Shown here: positions 1 through 11,639 of the stretch, piece by piece
How positions within the stretch are numbered: the stretch's first letter is position 1
Layout: each line of letters opens with the position of its first letter
DNA from: Certhia americana
Lineage: Eukaryota; Chordata; Aves; Passeriformes; Certhiidae
Assembly: GCA_018697195.1 (NCBI GenBank)
Contig: CM031866.1
Location: forward strand, 3,793,418 to 3,857,417
Reading direction: 5' to 3'
DNA: 64,000 nt
The notes under the pieces: model-generated
Database searches by the model: none
Seen by the model: the letters and a program-made list of their open reading frames with translations, nothing else
What the model was told of the DNA's origin: nothing
Program-made: the position numbers and the translations under genes

Positions 1-300
1 AGACAAGGTGATTTTTGATTCAGTAAACCCAAACATATATCTATTAGTTTCATAGTGACCTACACTTTGCAAATATGTGGGTCCCCACGATGACATCTGA
101 ACAGGGATAATGTGGCACTGGAGAAATAAAGAAAACCAGACACCTTGAAGTGAGGAAGACATCAAATTAAAACCTTTTAAAGAAATCTCTCACTTCCTAT
201 TTGCTAAATCACTCGGTTTGTAAATGTCTTTGCTGTTGGTGTTACCACATTTAATATGATCAATAGTCCTATTCTCTAGTGTTCCCCCAACTGACTGGTT
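1..300. other. Non-coding, no feature seen
   Basis: AT-rich unique-looking sequence with no long open frame, no recognisable repeat and no splice-bounded exon candidate. Confidence 0.6.
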
Positions 301-323
301 GAAGATGCCAGGCAGGAGAAAAA

Positions 324-353
324 GGGGGTGGGATGTGGAGGGAGGGGGCTGGG
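324..353 (+). other. G-quadruplex-capable G-run cluster
   Basis: Five runs of three or more G lie within 30 bases (324-328, 330-332, 340-342, 344-348, 351-353), separated by 1, 7, 1 and 2 bases. This meets the usual four-run, short-loop rule for an intramolecular G-quadruplex on the plus strand. No gene start is visible beside it, so a promoter role is not claimed. The motif is seen directly; folding is inferred from the pattern. Confidence 0.6.
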
Positions 354-360
354 AGGAGGA

Positions 361-3000
361 AACTGTACTTGATCCTTATGGAAGTCAGTTAAAATTAATT
401 GGAAAAAGCTTTTAAAGACCTAAGATGAAGACCAAATGTATCTCAGACCTGCGGCCTCATCCCCGACACTGAATGCGAAGGTCATTGCAAAGCTGTAGAT
501 TTATGCGGAAGGCTTGGGTGATGGAAAATGAGACAAAAGCATTTGGATTTTATTATTCCATTTACTCTGACCCTGGGCCATAAAGGGTTTGGAGAGCCTG
601 TTTTATGTATTCAGCTGGTTGCCACACTGACAAGCATTTGGAGCCACTTAAATAAACCACCCCAACCCACAGCTGCAACAACACCATATCAAATACAGGT
701 TAGAGTTGAAATGTAGAGCCAGCAGCACAGCGTCTCCAGCAGGTGCATGTGGAGTGTTTTTTAACCCCCTTGGTTTTGGAATAGTTCCCTTATTTATCTA
801 TCAGCTTTGATTTAAAGACCATTTAATCACCAGTATAACTCCAGGTTAGAGCGTGCACACACACACACAGACACTAACACATGCAAGATGCTTTCTGCTG
901 CTCCTCCTAATTCCTGGTTTTTCATGGGACTAAGACAGAGCTTGAAAGCCTCATGTTTTGGGCCCAAACCAGGCAATTCTGTCCTAAGTGCCCCTTTCCC
1001 AGGTCATTCTATACACACACTGAATCTCTCTGATTCCTGGCAGGCACCACCGCTTTGGAGAAACAAGAGACAGGAAAGAGTAATGTATGGAGAGGAGGAG
1101 AGGGAAAGAGGATTTTTCTCAGAAAGAGGGAAAAATAGAGCATGTGTTTGGACTGATGACAGCAAAACTAGGTATCCAGGCGTGCTGGGAAAAGGGAAAA
1201 GGCAGACAGTCAACTGCACATTCAGTCACTCAGAAATCAGTGGGAAACCCAATATCGAGTTTCTTAATGTGTCTTGCATGCTGAATGTCTAACGTGTTGA
1301 AACTCTCCTGTGGGCTACAGGATGTCTTGTGCCTATGTGAAGGTGTAGAGTTAAGCTTAAGTAATCCACAGACATTCAGATTTACTAAAGAATTCGTTTT
1401 CACCCTGCCTGTCCCTCTTTTGTTCCAATTTTCCATTAATTTTGTGTGATTGTTCATGCTCTGGCTCTCAAAGGGCAATATCACCAGTGTGGATGCAAGT
1501 TCTTCTGAAAACTGCTACATTTGCTCATACAAGCCAACTTGCTCATTTATTAGATTTAAAGAAAGCAATTCACCTTTAAATAGAGATCACAACTACTCAG
1601 GGCAAAACACTGAGTGGCCAAGAGAGTTTAGAAAAATGGCAAAAGAGTATGTCAAATACATTTGAGTAACAAAGCAATTCCAATCTCCTCTCAATAACCC
1701 ACTAGCTGAAGAAAGAGGCTAATTTATGTGCTGTGAATTTTGCACTCAGCCTCTTCCTAGAGGCTATTCTTTCAGGAGAGAGTTGAAACACATGATGGCT
1801 GAGATGAAATGTTGGAAACTGCACTGCTGTAGTGGGTGTTTTCTAATCTTGGCTAGATGAGCACAAGACAATGGTTTGTAGGACTTTTAATTTCTGAATT
1901 CACCTTTTCTATAGTTTATTTTTCTCCGTAGCGTGTTTCCATAGGGATCAAACTGAATTCTCCAAACCAATACCTCTAGTCATGTATTACTAGGAATACT
2001 ATGACAAAAGCTAGGGTAGCCAGGACATCTTGCAGTCTTTTAATTCATTCTTATTTTGTGTTACTCATATTTAATTTTGAGTGTCAGGCATTGCCTAATC
2101 TACATATCAATCTAGAATAAAATAGGAACTGATAATGTTTAACAAAATTCAAGGCCTCTTTTCAAATTAAGTGTCTCTCATGAGAGTGAAAGGACAATAA
2201 TACTGATTCTTGCTTTCATAAAGCAAGAGAATGCAGTCAGCCCCATCTTAACCTTGAAGATAATGTTGCATGACAGACAGCTCTCCTTTGTAGTAGATAC
2301 AAATCCAAACTAGAAATCCCAGCCTTTATTGCTCTCCTGCATCAGGAGGGAACGATAATTTGAAACTTTGCTTGGTAAAGCCAACACGGATCTCTAATGG
2401 CCTGAGAGCTGCTCTGTCATTGCCCTGCTCTGTTTTGTAGGGCTTTTGGTGTGCCCATGAGAGCTGGGGGTGTCCTTGCATGGCTCTCAGATACCTGGAC
2501 ACAGCTGTCCACACCTGAGGTGGTCACCCTTCAGTGCAAAGCGAGCAGTGAGTCTCACCCTGACTCAAGCAGAGCAGATGAATTGAGCGCTGGAAATGCC
2601 CTTTTCTCTGACTGCAGCGGGGTGTGAGCATGATGAGATCAGATGTAGACATCTACCTTATAGACATGTAAAGCTCCAGGAGACAAATCCCGGGCGTGCT
2701 CACCTTTATCAGCTCTTTGCCACGGCAAGGGCTGGGCTCGCCTCTCCCCCCCGCTCTCTGCCTAGAGCAGGCAACAGCTCTGTCTCTTGATTTCTGAAAT
2801 GTTCCCATTTAATTAATGTCACCGGGCTCAGCGTAGAAATATGTGAGTGAAATATAATTGTGTGGGCTAGAAAGAGAGTCGAAGGAGATGAACTGAAGGT
2901 TTGTCCTGGCCTTAGACTCAGAGCAACTGAACCTGAGCCAAATGTTGTGCAGAGCTGTTATCTGTAACATAATGTGAATGAACTCCTGATCCAAACTGTT
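361..3000. other. Non-coding segment with short CA repeat
   Basis: No supported gene. A seven-unit CA repeat sits at 856-869. The longest open frame here (888-1292, plus) encodes a low-complexity mix without a domain, and overlapping frames on both strands are also open, so it is treated as chance. No interspersed repeat is recognisable by eye. Confidence 0.5.
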
Positions 3001-3004
3001 CAGG

Positions 3005-3240
3005 GGAGCCCAAAGCCCAGGGCTCAGCTTTTTATTCAGTAATTATTGATGCAGTCTCAATATTCAGTATTGGAGCAAACTAATTTGCCGTCCTAATCAT
3101 CCTACATCTGGAAATGGGAAATGAATTAAAAACAATTCCTATTTACTTATACATGATAATTAATCTTACTGGATTAAGAAGGCCTGATGCTTTAAGTGCT
3201 TCACTGGGGAGATTCCTCTGTGTTTTATGTACATTTAATG
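3005..3240. promoter_or_regulatory. Candidate conserved non-coding element, homeodomain-rich
   Basis: AT-rich stretch with many TAAT-type cores (AATTATTG near 3041, CTAATTTG near 3080, CCTAATCATCC near 3093, GATAATTAATC near 3155, GGATTAAG near 3171). The last and CTAATC resemble OTX/PITX-type TAATCC sites. It lacks simple-repeat or transposon signatures. Density of homeodomain cores is typical of vertebrate developmental enhancers, but AT-rich DNA yields such cores by chance. Confidence 0.3.
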
Positions 3241-3243
3241 TCA

Positions 3244-3291
3244 GAACTGAATGGAAACTAGAGGTTTTCTCCATGTTAAAATTTTCCAAAT
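3244..3291 (+). other. Exon-like 48-base segment (weak)
   Basis: A pyrimidine-containing tract ends in TTTAATGTCAG, followed by 48 bases and then the donor-like GTAAGT at 3292. One frame is open through it (TEWKLEVFSMLKFSK). The base before the donor is T rather than G, which weakens it. No partner exon is seen, so this may be a transcript piece or chance. Confidence 0.12.
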
Positions 3292-3984
3292 GTAAGTTGC
3301 AAAATGATCTGACAAACAAAAATTTGTAATCTTGAGCAAAAGCCACTCCAAATGGAATCATTGTTGGATCTGAGGTTTTCTCGCTGAAATATTGAAAACT
3401 TCCTATTTAAAGCTAATAGCTGCAGCATAAAAAATGTGCAAATCCAGTCTTCAATCAGGTAATGTCTATGTTTCCATGATGCTAGCAAGAGCTGGGACAA
3501 GTTGCAGGGCTGATAACCTACAGTCAGACCTGTGATCCTAGAGAAAGAGAGCTGGAAATGTTTCCCTTTTTCTTTGTTGCTAAAACTTGAAATCTTCCAC
3601 AGGACGCTTACATGGACCAAAGTAAAGAATGAAATGATAACCAAATCTGGATGGTTTCCAGCATCCAGAATTGGTTCCTTTCTGTCTAGCCTAATCCCAT
3701 TTAGGCTACACTGATAGCGAAAGTGCTGGTATATAACAAAACTGGCAGTCCCAGCCATATGCCTTCAGCCAAATATTGCAGTTTCACTGTGGTATCTCTA
3801 ATGGTCACAGAAGCAGGTGAGAAAGATGGGAAGAATGAGCTGAGTCCAGCAATTCCCATATTGTTGTGTGGAAAACTGGGGTCATTTGGCTCACAATCAC
3901 TGCTGCTTGTCCAGGGCTACATGAGTCAGAAAGCAAGCCAGCATAAGAACATAGTATCACAGAATATATTGGCCTGCTTAATTC
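3292..3984. other. Non-coding segment
   Basis: A 160-codon frame is open on minus at 3276-3758, but it has no domain, no internal repeat and no flanking splice or promoter signal. Shorter frames overlap it on plus. I see no gene here. Confidence 0.5.
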
Positions 3985-4040
3985 AAAATAAAATAAAATA
4001 AAATAAAATAAAATAAAATAAAATAAAATAAAATAAAATA
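3985..4040 (+). repeat. (AAAAT)n microsatellite
   Basis: About eleven uninterrupted copies of a pentamer AAAAT/ATAAA over 56 bases. It creates an artificial run of repeated FILFY codons in the minus-strand frame at 3805-4080. Likely polymorphic in length. Confidence 0.95.
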
Positions 4041-6450
4041 ACCACATATATAGAGATTCTTGCTGATCAGTAACTTTCACTGAAATTGGGACAGTTGCAT
4101 TTTAATTGACTTTTTCCCTTGCAGCATTGCATTGGGAAATCAGCTCTGATATACTTGTAGCAAGGTGGAAAACAGTTGAACTCTTGTCAGATTTCTGTAG
4201 AGATCAGATGGTATTTATTTGCTGTGGTGCTCTCTTGGGCTAGATTCAAACTCAGGTTCTGCAGATTACAAAGAAAATCTTTGGAGCCTCAGATGGATTT
4301 TATGCTGACTAAATTTAGAAATATTAGCAATTAAACCTGAAGCTGGGTTCCTTTTTCTTGGCATTCCTATGAAATGTTGCATTAAGGAGAGAATAGGGTG
4401 AAAATAAGAGCTGGTGGACTAAGGAGGAGGATAAAAGATTCATGAATATTTCTGCTAATAAAAAGTGCTGAGCTTGGCCTATTTGATTCATGGGGTCACA
4501 TTATGCATTATTTTTGAGTATTCAGATGACCTCCAGGAATTTGTAAAGCTTTCATAAAAGTAGAGAATTTCTTCATATTTTAGCCCCAAGTATGCTTTTA
4601 AAGAGCACCAATCTCATGCAGACACAACTTAATTCCAATTCTAGGGAAAATATTGTTGCTTCCAGTATTAAAATCATAGGCTATATTAACAGAGTAGATA
4701 CTTTTTTTTTTCTCTTTTCTAGGAGAAAACACAAGCACTTAATTGGTTTTGAGGGTGTTTTCTGTTTATTATCACATTTAATTAAAAAATTATTTGTAGG
4801 TATCTAAGGAGGAGGCAGAAGTGGTCCACAGGAAGTGGATAAGCAGTCACATCATTGACTTGATCAATAGCCACAGCCAAAATGATTTGGAATTCCCCAT
4901 CACCTGTATACCATTTATTCCAAGTTTCCAGGAATCTTTCAGAATAGCAAAAGCATTTGTAGAAAATCAGAAGCTGTTTTCAAGCTGATTTTCGGTGAAA
5001 ATATAAAAGGAAAAAAAAAATAGTCACGAATACTACTGTGAAAAAGGAAGTCAAGGAGGAGGAAATCCCAGCCTGGTTGCCTGTCATATAACTTTGTGAA
5101 ACAATTTTTGCTGTTTTTAGGTCCTCCAGCCAAATGCAGGCCCTGAACAAAACCCAGCCCTTTTGAGCAAACTGCTTCCTAGCTACAAGCATGGCGACCA
5201 TTCCTGCAAACAAAGAAAGAGGAAAATATGTAAATTTAAACAAATTCACAATTCTTTCTTCTCAGAAAAAAAAAGCTTTCATGTTATTTGAAATAGCCAG
5301 ACTGCTAGAGTAATGTTCTTACATATAAATGGAAATCCTTTTTGATATTTACACTACTGATTTCTGCACTTCCTTTAATCTCTGCTTTCAAATTAATAGA
5401 CAATAACATCAGATTCCTTCCTTGGCTCACTCAGCACTTGTGCATATTTACCCAAGTGTCTAGAGTGGAGATTGTACACATATCTCTAATCCACCTGCCT
5501 ATGTTAGTTAAAAGCCCAGATAAAATCAGCAGCACTTAAATCTTAACCTTTTAAGTCTGAAATGTTTTTAAAGTCTGGGCTCATGGCAACTCCACTGAAG
5601 ATGGGGCAGGGGGGAGAGGTGGAAGTTGAATGTAAAATATTTCACAGCTAAAACAATTGTTTCTTTCCAGTGAAAACTAAGCTCAGGAATCCCACAAGAG
5701 TGTTACTCTGAGAGCATTAGTAATGCTGACCAGCTCATAAAGTTTGCAGCAGTGTTGAGTGCTCCAAGCCTCCTGCAGTCAACTTCATTTTCTGTCTCGA
5801 CAATACACAGCTCCCGAAAACCTCAGCAAGCAAAAGAAAAACTCAAGGAGTGTGAGCTGTGATATCTGGCACTCTCCTTCCCCATCTTTGCCTTTTGTTT
5901 CGGTGTTTGGCTCTGGACCCTTCAGAGGCCACTGAGTGATTTAACACCTGGATGGCCCCGGGACAGCAAAGATACTCTAACAGTGTGTTGTGCTCCCTTC
6001 TTCCTTAAATAGTTTCAATTCTCTTGTTGGCTTCCCTCAGGAGCTGGGCCTGAGCGAACAGATGCACCTATTCCTTAGGGAATGAATAGTTTGTTTATGT
6101 AGAAGAGATGAATGGGGCAGTAAGGGCGTCTAGGTCAGTTATTTAGCATGAAAAAAGCCATCAGGATCACCCCGCGGTATTGCCCTAGGAAGTTTGGAGC
6201 AGCTGAGTACAAAGGTGTACACACATCCTCCTCCAGCGCCCCTCGGGGAGCACTTTAATTAGGAAGGAGGGCAAATTACTTGGGATGCTGAGTGTGGAGG
6301 TATGGAGACAGGCTGTCCCAGCCCTGTTTCCCGGAGGGACAGAGCAGGGGATGGCACTGCAAGCTGTGGGTGTTCTCTGGGCATCCCTTCAATCCGTTCC
6401 ACTTCTCCTGTGTCACACATCTCTTACATCTGGGCCCGAGCATTAAGGAC
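4041..6450. other. Non-coding segment
   Basis: No supported gene. Contains a T9 run at about 4701 and A-rich runs near 5010 and 5265. The part from about 5925 to 6195 is unique-looking and carries a few CpGs (CCCCGGGA near 5957, CCCCGCGG near 6170), which could mark a weak regulatory element, but nothing specific can be assigned. Confidence 0.45.
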
Positions 6451-6470
6451 TTTTTTTTTTTTTTTTTTTT
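6451..6470 (+). repeat. Poly-T tract (T20)
   Basis: Twenty uninterrupted T. The right flank (ACCCCCAAGC) read on minus holds no AATAAA within 30 bases, so it does not look like a processed mRNA tail. It produces phenylalanine runs in several spurious frames. Confidence 0.9.
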
Positions 6471-6891
6471 ACCCCCAAGCTAACACTGGGGGAAAGGGCT
6501 AGCTGGGAACATGGATGGGGAAAGTATGTGTGCATCTTTCTTTTTGCCCATCTCTTTTTCTCTCAATCTACCCTCAACAAGGGTGCCTATAGAATATAGC
6601 ATAATGCAGCATTGTTGGGTTAGGGATTTAATTTCACTCCATCACAAGCTACCATCGGAGCCCCTGTCATTGCAATTTGTCACACTTTTTTGTGTGCTAT
6701 ATCTCACTGAAGTCACATCTCCTCCTCAGCCCGTTGCATAATCTCCTAGTCTGGAACAAAGCTCTCCAACATAATGAAAGAGGTGAAATCAGGGAAGGGA
6801 AAGTCAATGGTTACTGTTATCACTATAGAACTCGCTCCCACTGGCTCTGCAGGTTCAGTCACACCACGCAAAACAGAGTAAGAAGGACATG
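6471..6891. other. Non-coding segment
   Basis: Short overlapping frames on plus only; no domain, repeat or splice-bounded exon recognised. Confidence 0.5.
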
Positions 6892-6929
6892 CTGTGTGTG
6901 TGTGTGTGTCTTTTTTTTTTTTTTTTTTT
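6892..6929 (+). repeat. (TG)9 microsatellite joined to T19
   Basis: Nine TG units (6892-6909), one C, then nineteen T (6911-6929). Read on minus this is an A19 tract followed by (CA)n, a common layout where a retroposed poly-A end has decayed into a microsatellite. Confidence 0.9.
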
Positions 6930-7110
6930 AAAGCCTGTTTATTGAACCTACAGGCAGCACCATTGGCTGCTGAGAGATGTAATCCCATTCCCTCCCGCAG
7001 ACCACCAGCCATAAAGAGGCTGCAGGATGTCCCACTGGCCCACCAGGGAGTTGAGAGCCTCCAAAATAGATATCCCAGGGAAAGAAGTGAAGAAATCAGT
7101 TTGTTTTAAA
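6911..7110 (-). pseudogene. Possible 3' end of a retroposed transcript
   Basis: On the minus strand the sequence runs into TTCAATAAACAGGCTTT and then A19 (complement of 6911-6929). A canonical AATAAA signal therefore lies 12 bases before an A tract, the arrangement of a processed mRNA end copied back into the genome. The upstream 150 bases are more GC-rich than the surroundings. I do not recognise the parent transcript, and no target-site duplication was identified by eye. Alternatively the AATAAA is coincidental. Confidence 0.25.
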
Positions 7111-8320
7111 GGAGGGGATTGACTCATGTCTCAGGCTAAACCCACAATAACGTTGTACTTAGGGAAAAGACCCTAAAAAGCCAGAAAGAAGACAGAATGG
7201 TGTGCTTGAAAGGCAAAAAATGAACATCTGCCAAAATAAGCAGGACTTTGTTTTCTATAGGAGGGTGGTCAAGGACTCTGTTATGTGTTGAAGGCTGAAT
7301 TCTGAAATCTAAGCTGACTGCTTTAAGCTTGTGGGGAATGACACGATGTTTCGTAGGGCTGGCCATGTGCTCAGGGCTGCACACCTTGCTGCACTGCTTC
7401 AACAAGGACCTCAGTGTCCTCCCTGCATTGCTCCTGGGGATCTATAATGATGTCCTCATGTTCTCACTCAATTAAAGTATTAGAAACTTGAATGAATTTA
7501 AGATTCACTTACTGTGACCTCACCATCAATGGCACGTTGATCCTGAAAAGGCAACTTGTATACTTGGGGAAAGGAGCTTCGTGAAGTCCTCTGTGCTAGT
7601 TTTGTTGCTGTCCTGTGGAAGGGAAACCTGAGATAGATAACTGATTCACAGAACAATATTATTTTTGTTCTTCCTCACTGGTGTTGCCACTGTGCCTGCT
7701 CAGAACTGGTGTAAAATCTGGACTCCCAAATTTGAAATATCTGGGAAAACACTTTGCCAGGCTGGAGTTCACAGGCAAAATCCAATGATTTGCAGTTGCA
7801 GCTTTCAAGACCTAGCAACAGAGTTATTTTGAAAATGTGTTTTGAGGGCTCCTTAAGAAATGTAAATAATGTCCTCCATGAGGAATTTAAATTTTTTCAA
7901 GAGGGTCAAATCTGAAACGTGAAATACTTATGACCTTGGCTGAGCTCTTATATTCTAATTTCTTATAAAGATTATTTCTTTTTAATGGAAAAATTGCATT
8001 TTTGCTGAAACTTCGGCCCCAGTTTTTGATCAGCACTGAACACTGTCCTTTCACATTAAATAAAGAGAAAGTACAAAGTATTCACAAGACATGTATCAAT
8101 TTGACATCAGTGTAACATTTCTTAAGTGGCTCATTCAGGAGTGAAGCCCATGACTAACAGGCAAATGGCAGCGAGATACAAGGAGAGATGGTTTTACAAA
8201 GGAGAGCAATAAGAAAGGAAAATGTTACACTGTTTGCACCGTGTGTTTTATAAGGAAGATCAGGGTAACAATGAGTCACTATGGAAAGGATTTATTGGGC
8301 TGTGGAGCTAAAAGTCTGTA
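7111..8320. other. Non-coding segment
   Basis: AT-rich unique-looking sequence. No gene, repeat or strong motif cluster recognised. Confidence 0.5.
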
Positions 8321-8329
8321 AAGATTAAA

Positions 8330-8560
8330 ATTCTGATGGGGTTTGGATGGGGAATTGTTTCTGAGGTTAGTTTTATCCTGCACACTGTCCAAGTTATTAA
8401 TCCCCTTGTGTTCCCTAAGCTGGGTAACTGGTGTCGATATGCTCCCCGGGCCAATTTCAGGCACGCCGGCCCACAGGCTGGTGTAATATTTCTCCAGGCG
8501 AATCTCTGGGTGGTCTTGTCTTGTCTTGTGAAGAGTGAGAAGCAGATAGCAGGAGACTTT
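8330..8560. promoter_or_regulatory. Candidate conserved non-coding element
   Basis: Balanced-composition block with several CpGs in a CpG-poor region (GTGTCGATATG, CTCCCCGGGCC, CACGCCGGCCC, AGGCGAATC) and a GTTATTAATCCCC site near 8392-8404 that combines TTAATC/TAATCC homeodomain cores. The minus frame is open across it (8279-8581), which can happen in conserved elements and also by chance. A small TCTTG repeat follows at about 8514-8530. Confidence 0.3.
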
Positions 8561-9530
8561 CAAGATTGCTGTTGCAGGCATCAGTCTTTGAGTGGAAAAT
8601 AATCCACCTGGAAGGACACTGCCTTGGCAAGGAGGGGCGGCCAGCCCTCTGATTGGGAGATAGGTTGCACGCTGAAATGTTTGCGGGGATGGTGCAATTT
8701 GTCAGGGAGAGGCGAGGCTGGTGATCCAGGCTCTCTGGTGTCTGTTAGCATCTGCCACTCGCATCCACTTGCAGCTTCCCGGGAGCCGCCGAGCCCTGGC
8801 AAGCAGCACACTTCACTGCCTGGAAAGCAGGTGACTGGTGTCAGCCTGCAGCTCAGCCCCGTGACAAACCCCAGAGATGTGATGACTAGCTGCAGAAGGT
8901 GTCTAGTGTCCAGCTTTCCTCAGGGGATGGCCGTGGGATCTCTTGCAGCATAAAACACAAAGGGAGTGAAACAGGGACAATCCCAAGTGACAATAAAGTA
9001 GGCAGGGGAAGCACGTTGTGTTAGTCCTGTATCCAGGGTTGATATCAACCACTTTTTCCTCATGTTGTGGATGCTGAGAAGCTCTTGGAGCAGATATTTT
9101 AGTTTGGGCAATGTGTTCCTGCAGGCAGCAGGGAGGAGTGCTGCCTCAGTGTTTTGCACGGGGCTGTGAAGAGGCCAGGGGAGCCCCTTCGTGCTAATCC
9201 CATGGTGTCTCTGAACTCCCAAGGAGACTGATCTTAGGTCTGGCCCCTAAAGACAGATGCTTCAAGTCAGATTCACCGTGGCTGGAAGTTTTTCCAAGGA
9301 TGTTCCCCCCTGGTGCTTTGTAAACCAGGAGAGAATATCGTGTTTCATGGAAAAGAGCATGATATTATCACTAGGCATTAGTTTTAACGGAGAGGAATTT
9401 GGTGAATTTGTCACTCCCCTGCATAGCTTTTCTGTTTTTGCTTTTGTTATAGCAGTTTACACAGAGTAAGGAGATAGGATGGAACTGAACCCCCCTTTTG
9501 ATTTTTGCTGTTGAAAACCTTTTTTACAAG
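8561..9530. other. Non-coding, moderately GC-rich segment
   Basis: GC content rises around 8620-8830 and frames overlap on both strands (8581-8811 minus, 8624-8953 plus), none with a recognisable domain. No repeat seen. Confidence 0.45.
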
Positions 9531-9539
9531 GGAAGCGTT

Positions 9540-9765
9540 CAAGATGTTCATAGCTCGAGCTTGATTTGGATACCGCAGCCCACTGTCTGAAGTTAACCAA
9601 ATTACCTCTGCTTCTGTTAGGACAATGAGTCAGGAGATTTATAACAAGTCTATTTCTCATCCCAGCTGGAACTACCACTGGAAGATTTTTGTGTTTGGGT
9701 CTGGCATAGTCAGCTCTGATCCCATCTGGAGGGAGTGAGTAAATTACACCTGAGTGGGAAACAAT
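9540..9765. promoter_or_regulatory. Weak candidate non-coding element
   Basis: Unique-looking block with a few CpGs (GCTCGAGCTTG near 9554, ATACCGCAG near 9570) and a long open minus frame of 112 codons (9457-9795) lacking any domain. Could be a conserved element, or nothing. Confidence 0.18.
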
Positions 9766-10734
9766 TTTACTGAACTTTTCAGAACACTGAACCACAACAC
9801 CAGAGACTGAGTCCTAAGGGCTCTCAAGAACAATCTTGTATGTGCTCCAATAAAGGCTGTCCTGGACTTCCAGGATGCAGGCACTGAGGAGACATATCGA
9901 CTTCCCTAGAATTCAAAGGACAGAGAAAACTTTAAGTTCTGCATAAGAATGAGCAAGTGCCTGAATACCTTTATTTTCTATCCTTAGGCAAGTGTAGCTT
10001 GTACAAAAATGCATGGATCTTCCACAGAAGAGTTGCTTTTCTTAATTCTTGTTATGCATGTGCATTAACCTCAATTTACAGATCTAAATTAGGCAGTCTG
10101 ACAAATGTGGAGCCATTAGCTGCAGCCCTTCAAAGACTACTTGTAAATTGGAATATCATATGTTATTCTACAAGACCATCTCCAATAATCCCATACTCTG
10201 TTAAAATCCCTCCCTGGCAAGGATTCTCCAGTGACTTCTTAAAGACAAACATCAAACACCAATACTTCTTAGGCAGTATTGCTTCCTTAACAAGAAGTAA
10301 TAGAAAAAATCTGGGCCTTTTCTACAAAATGATCTCTAATAATTTGAGAAATCATGTCAAAGAGAAGGTTTGAAGCCTGATTTATCAGCATATTGTAATG
10401 GATGTTGCATAGCTTTAAAAACAAGTTGCTATCTCTGTGTAACAACATCATTCTGCCTTCTTCTGGATGGGCAAATGAAAATGGTTTGGGCTGAGCTTTG
10501 TGTACAGGATTAGTTTCAGACAACCAGAAAAATAAAGGATGGCAGAAGACTTCACTGCTAATCAGCAGACCTTTGCAATGCCATAATCTGTTCCCATTTC
10601 TAGATGTTTTATGTAGTAATAATGATGAGGATTTGTTTGATGTTTTGCTAGGAAGCTCAGTCAGGTCTTAATGGCACTAAATTCCTATCAGGATTTTAGG
10701 ACACAGATTCCTCCTCTGCAAAAAACCAGCTGAT
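9766..10734. other. Non-coding segment
   Basis: A 138-codon plus frame (9957-10373) has no domain or signal and is treated as chance. No repeat recognised. Confidence 0.5.
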
Positions 10735-10850
10735 ATGACCTGGGCAAATCACTTCTGATCAGGTTTTCAGTAGTTCTTCAGCAAGTTCTTATAAGTGCTT
10801 AAGCAGGTTAAGAGCCAAAATCCTATTAATTTAGTTTTGAAAAGCTGGCC
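10735..10850 (+). repeat. Degraded ancient amniote repeat (MIR-like core plus TTAAG-type)
   Basis: The phrase TGACCTGGGCAAATCACTT at 10737-10755 matches the MIR/CORE-SINE core. It is followed by AAGTGCTTAAGCAGGTTAA and TTTTGAAAAGCTGGCC, which resemble the TTAAGTGCTT-type repeat common in reptile and bird genomes. Divergence is high; the assignment is from memory of consensus phrases, not an alignment. Confidence 0.4.
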
Positions 10851-10957
10851 TTTAGTCTCTTCAGCACGTATTTTCATAGGTATTTATGATCCCAGCTACC
10901 TCTGAGGACCTGCCCCTCTGTGCCTTCAGGAAAAGATGAATAGCACAGCCCTACCGA
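10851..10957. other. Non-coding spacer
   Basis: Unique-looking; nothing specific. Confidence 0.4.
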
Positions 10958-10984
10958 CCAGGGATGTTGGCAGGACATCCCTGG
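10958..10984 (+). repeat. Perfect inverted repeat, 10-bp arms
   Basis: CCAGGGATGT (10958-10967) and its exact reverse complement ACATCCCTGG (10975-10984) flank a 7-base loop. Half the arm bases are G or C. There is no T-run and no gene, so it is not a terminator. Confidence 0.85.
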
Positions 10985-11009
10985 TACATTAAAGATGTAC
11001 ATTAAAGAT
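10984..11009 (+). repeat. 13-bp tandem duplication
   Basis: GTACATTAAAGAT occurs twice head-to-tail (10984-10996 and 10997-11009), starting on the last base of the adjoining hairpin. Likely a recent slippage event, perhaps promoted by the hairpin. Confidence 0.9.
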
Positions 11010-11639
11010 GACACAGAAGTAATTTAGGCTGGTAGATCTCACAGCTGTATTTACATGGCCTAATTCTCTTCCCATGAACTCTTTTGAAATAAATGGAAAT
11101 GCAGTGGTCATAAAACTGGTGTCACCAGAGAATGAATCTTATGATGTGATATGGTGATCAGAGCAGAAATGGGTGCAGAGAGGGCTTATTTTTCTCTTGG
11201 AGAAGTGTTGAGGTGCATGAGGGTGGAACCCCTTCTTCCTTCTCTTTTGCCATGACCGTGGAGACAAATGAAGGCTGGATTTTGCAGAAACACTTCTAAA
11301 GCCACTGTGTAAACCAGTTTAAAAACCAAATTGAATCTGGTATTCCTCTTACCTACGCCTCTATTCCTGAGGCAAAATGAGCACAAGCACTTTGGTTGTG
11401 AAAGGTGGGAATTTGCACTCCAGGAAATAGCTGAACATTAATGACATTCAGCCTGTATGGAAGCATATATTTTATAGGAAACCACATTGGTTATGCTTGA
11501 GAAATCTTTCTAGGACAGCCATTGCCCTGAGACTTATGCATCTGCATAAAATCTGCTACATTAGAAACTGAACAGAATGGCTTGTCTCTCCCACGGTCTT
11601 AAGTTAACACTTTCCCTTTTGTCTGGGGCACCCTTTTCT
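11010..11639. other. Non-coding segment
   Basis: No gene or repeat recognised. TATGCATCTGCATAAAA near 11535 is octamer-like and may belong to the element that follows. Confidence 0.45.

Noticed and set aside
888..1292. 134-codon plus frame
   Set aside because: Purine-rich low-complexity stretch, with frames also open on the other strand.
3276..3758. 160-codon minus frame
   Set aside because: No domain or signal; codon use and composition like the surrounding AT-rich DNA.
3805..4080. Minus frame with repeated FILFY units
   Set aside because: Artefact of the AAAAT microsatellite.
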